The position numbers and the translations under genes are program-made. Shown in pieces: positions 63,881-64,000 of a stretch of 64,000 bases of DNA. This stretch comes from Pseudoroseomonas ludipueritiae (GTDB taxonomy: Bacteria > Pseudomonadota > Alphaproteobacteria > Acetobacterales > Acetobacteraceae), in contig NZ_JACTUZ010000001.1 of NCBI RefSeq assembly GCF_014490445.1, forward strand, positions 62,001 through 126,000, in the 5' to 3' direction. Position 1 is the stretch's first letter. Every line of letters starts with the position of its first letter. The notes beneath the pieces were generated by a model, which ran no database searches, was not told the DNA's origin, and saw only the letters and a list, made by a program, of their open reading frames with translations.

Positions 63881-64000
63881 ATGGTTCAGGGCGCTGAAGC
63901 GGCAACCACCAAGCGTCGCGGCAAGGCGGCACCTTCCGCGGGCACAAATGGCCTTTCAAAGGAGCAGTTGCTCCAGGCCTATCGCGACATGCTCCTGATC
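63881..64000 (+). CDS. pdhA: Pyruvate dehydrogenase E1 component subunit alpha, 5' end only
   Basis: Forty codons from ATG 63881 with a GCAGGAG site 7 bases upstream; the window ends inside the gene. A Lys/Arg/Ala-rich start of about 22 residues is followed by LSKEQLLQAYRDMLLI, which matches the beginning of the E1-alpha fold in alphaproteobacterial PdhA (normally continuing into the RRFEEKAGQLYG motif beyond the edge). E1-alpha with E1-beta decarboxylates pyruvate using TPP. A branched-chain or acetoin dehydrogenase E1-alpha is the main alternative. Confidence 0.7.
   Translation, partial: MVQGAEAATTKRRGKAAPSAGTNGLSKEQLLQAYRDMLLI

Noticed and set aside
1-64000. tRNA, rRNA, CRISPR arrays, insertion sequences or prophage genes
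   Set aside because: None could be recognised by eye in the intergenic spaces or among the proteins on either strand.

Overview
The window is chromosomal DNA of a high G+C alphaproteobacterium, most likely an acetic-acid-bacteria relative (Acetobacteraceae, Roseomonas-like). This is inferred from the strong G/C third-position bias, the gene sets rpoZ-rsh-acpS, lepB-rnc-era-recO and rpmF-plsX-fabH, the cysteine-poor DksA, the Bpt-type aminoacyl transferase, and the orphan Bug and NMT1-type binding proteins. I see no rRNA, tRNA, CRISPR array, insertion sequence or phage gene. Nearly all of the window is ordinary, densely packed coding sequence. One gene is clearly broken (ggt).

Layout. 1-815 is a methylisocitrate-lyase-like gene that runs off the left edge. 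957-6967 is one tightly overlapping operon for maturation of a molybdenum hydroxylase (coxG, MoxR ATPase, CoxE-like VWA protein, two XdhC-family proteins, a molybdopterin-binding/cytidylyltransferase fusion) ending in folK. 7037-10158 holds rpoZ, the bifunctional (p)ppGpp enzyme and acpS. 10155-17132 is a mixed block (yraN, penicillin acylase, bpt, divergent epmA/epmB, a luciferase-like oxidoreductase) lying between acpS and lepB. 17226-20835 is lepB-rnc-era-recO-mug. 20842-29822 holds an atypical Nramp-family transporter, a DUF3597 protein, parC, an MFS transporter, an exported glutathione peroxidase with a sulfite-oxidase-like enzyme, and the frameshifted ggt. 29837-42261 is metabolic and transport genes: a TPP enzyme, a stand-alone AsnC-type ligand-binding protein, a small lipoprotein, an ABC exporter, icd, two orphan solute-binding proteins, DUF599, a HerA-like ATPase and an amidohydrolase. 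42258-48041 holds a small unknown gene, a stand-alone fusA, the DUF1800/DUF1501 pair and dksA. 48233-50587 is rpmF-plsX-fabH. 50704-56221 holds a GntR/UTRA regulator divergent from a SulP transporter with a long structured leader, then msrA, a serine hydrolase and a dipeptidase. 56231-63631 is the histidine utilisation locus (GNAT-hutF facing hutC-hutU-hutH-hutI). The window ends inside the first gene of what looks like a pyruvate dehydrogenase operon (pdhA, from 63881).

How genes work together: the hut genes convert histidine via urocanate, imidazolone propionate and formiminoglutamate to formylglutamate; the last deformylase (hutG) is not in the window. The cox/xdh accessory genes insert and sulfurylate a molybdenum cofactor for catalytic subunits that are not here. 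EpmA and EpmB together modify elongation factor P. PlsX, FabH and AcpS serve lipid synthesis.

I did not find a convincing new multi-gene system. The signals most worth a second look are the leader in front of the SulP transporter (51571-51889), matching palindromes near the GntR gene and in front of pdhA, the Nramp homologue lacking the canonical metal-binding motifs, and the ggt frameshift.
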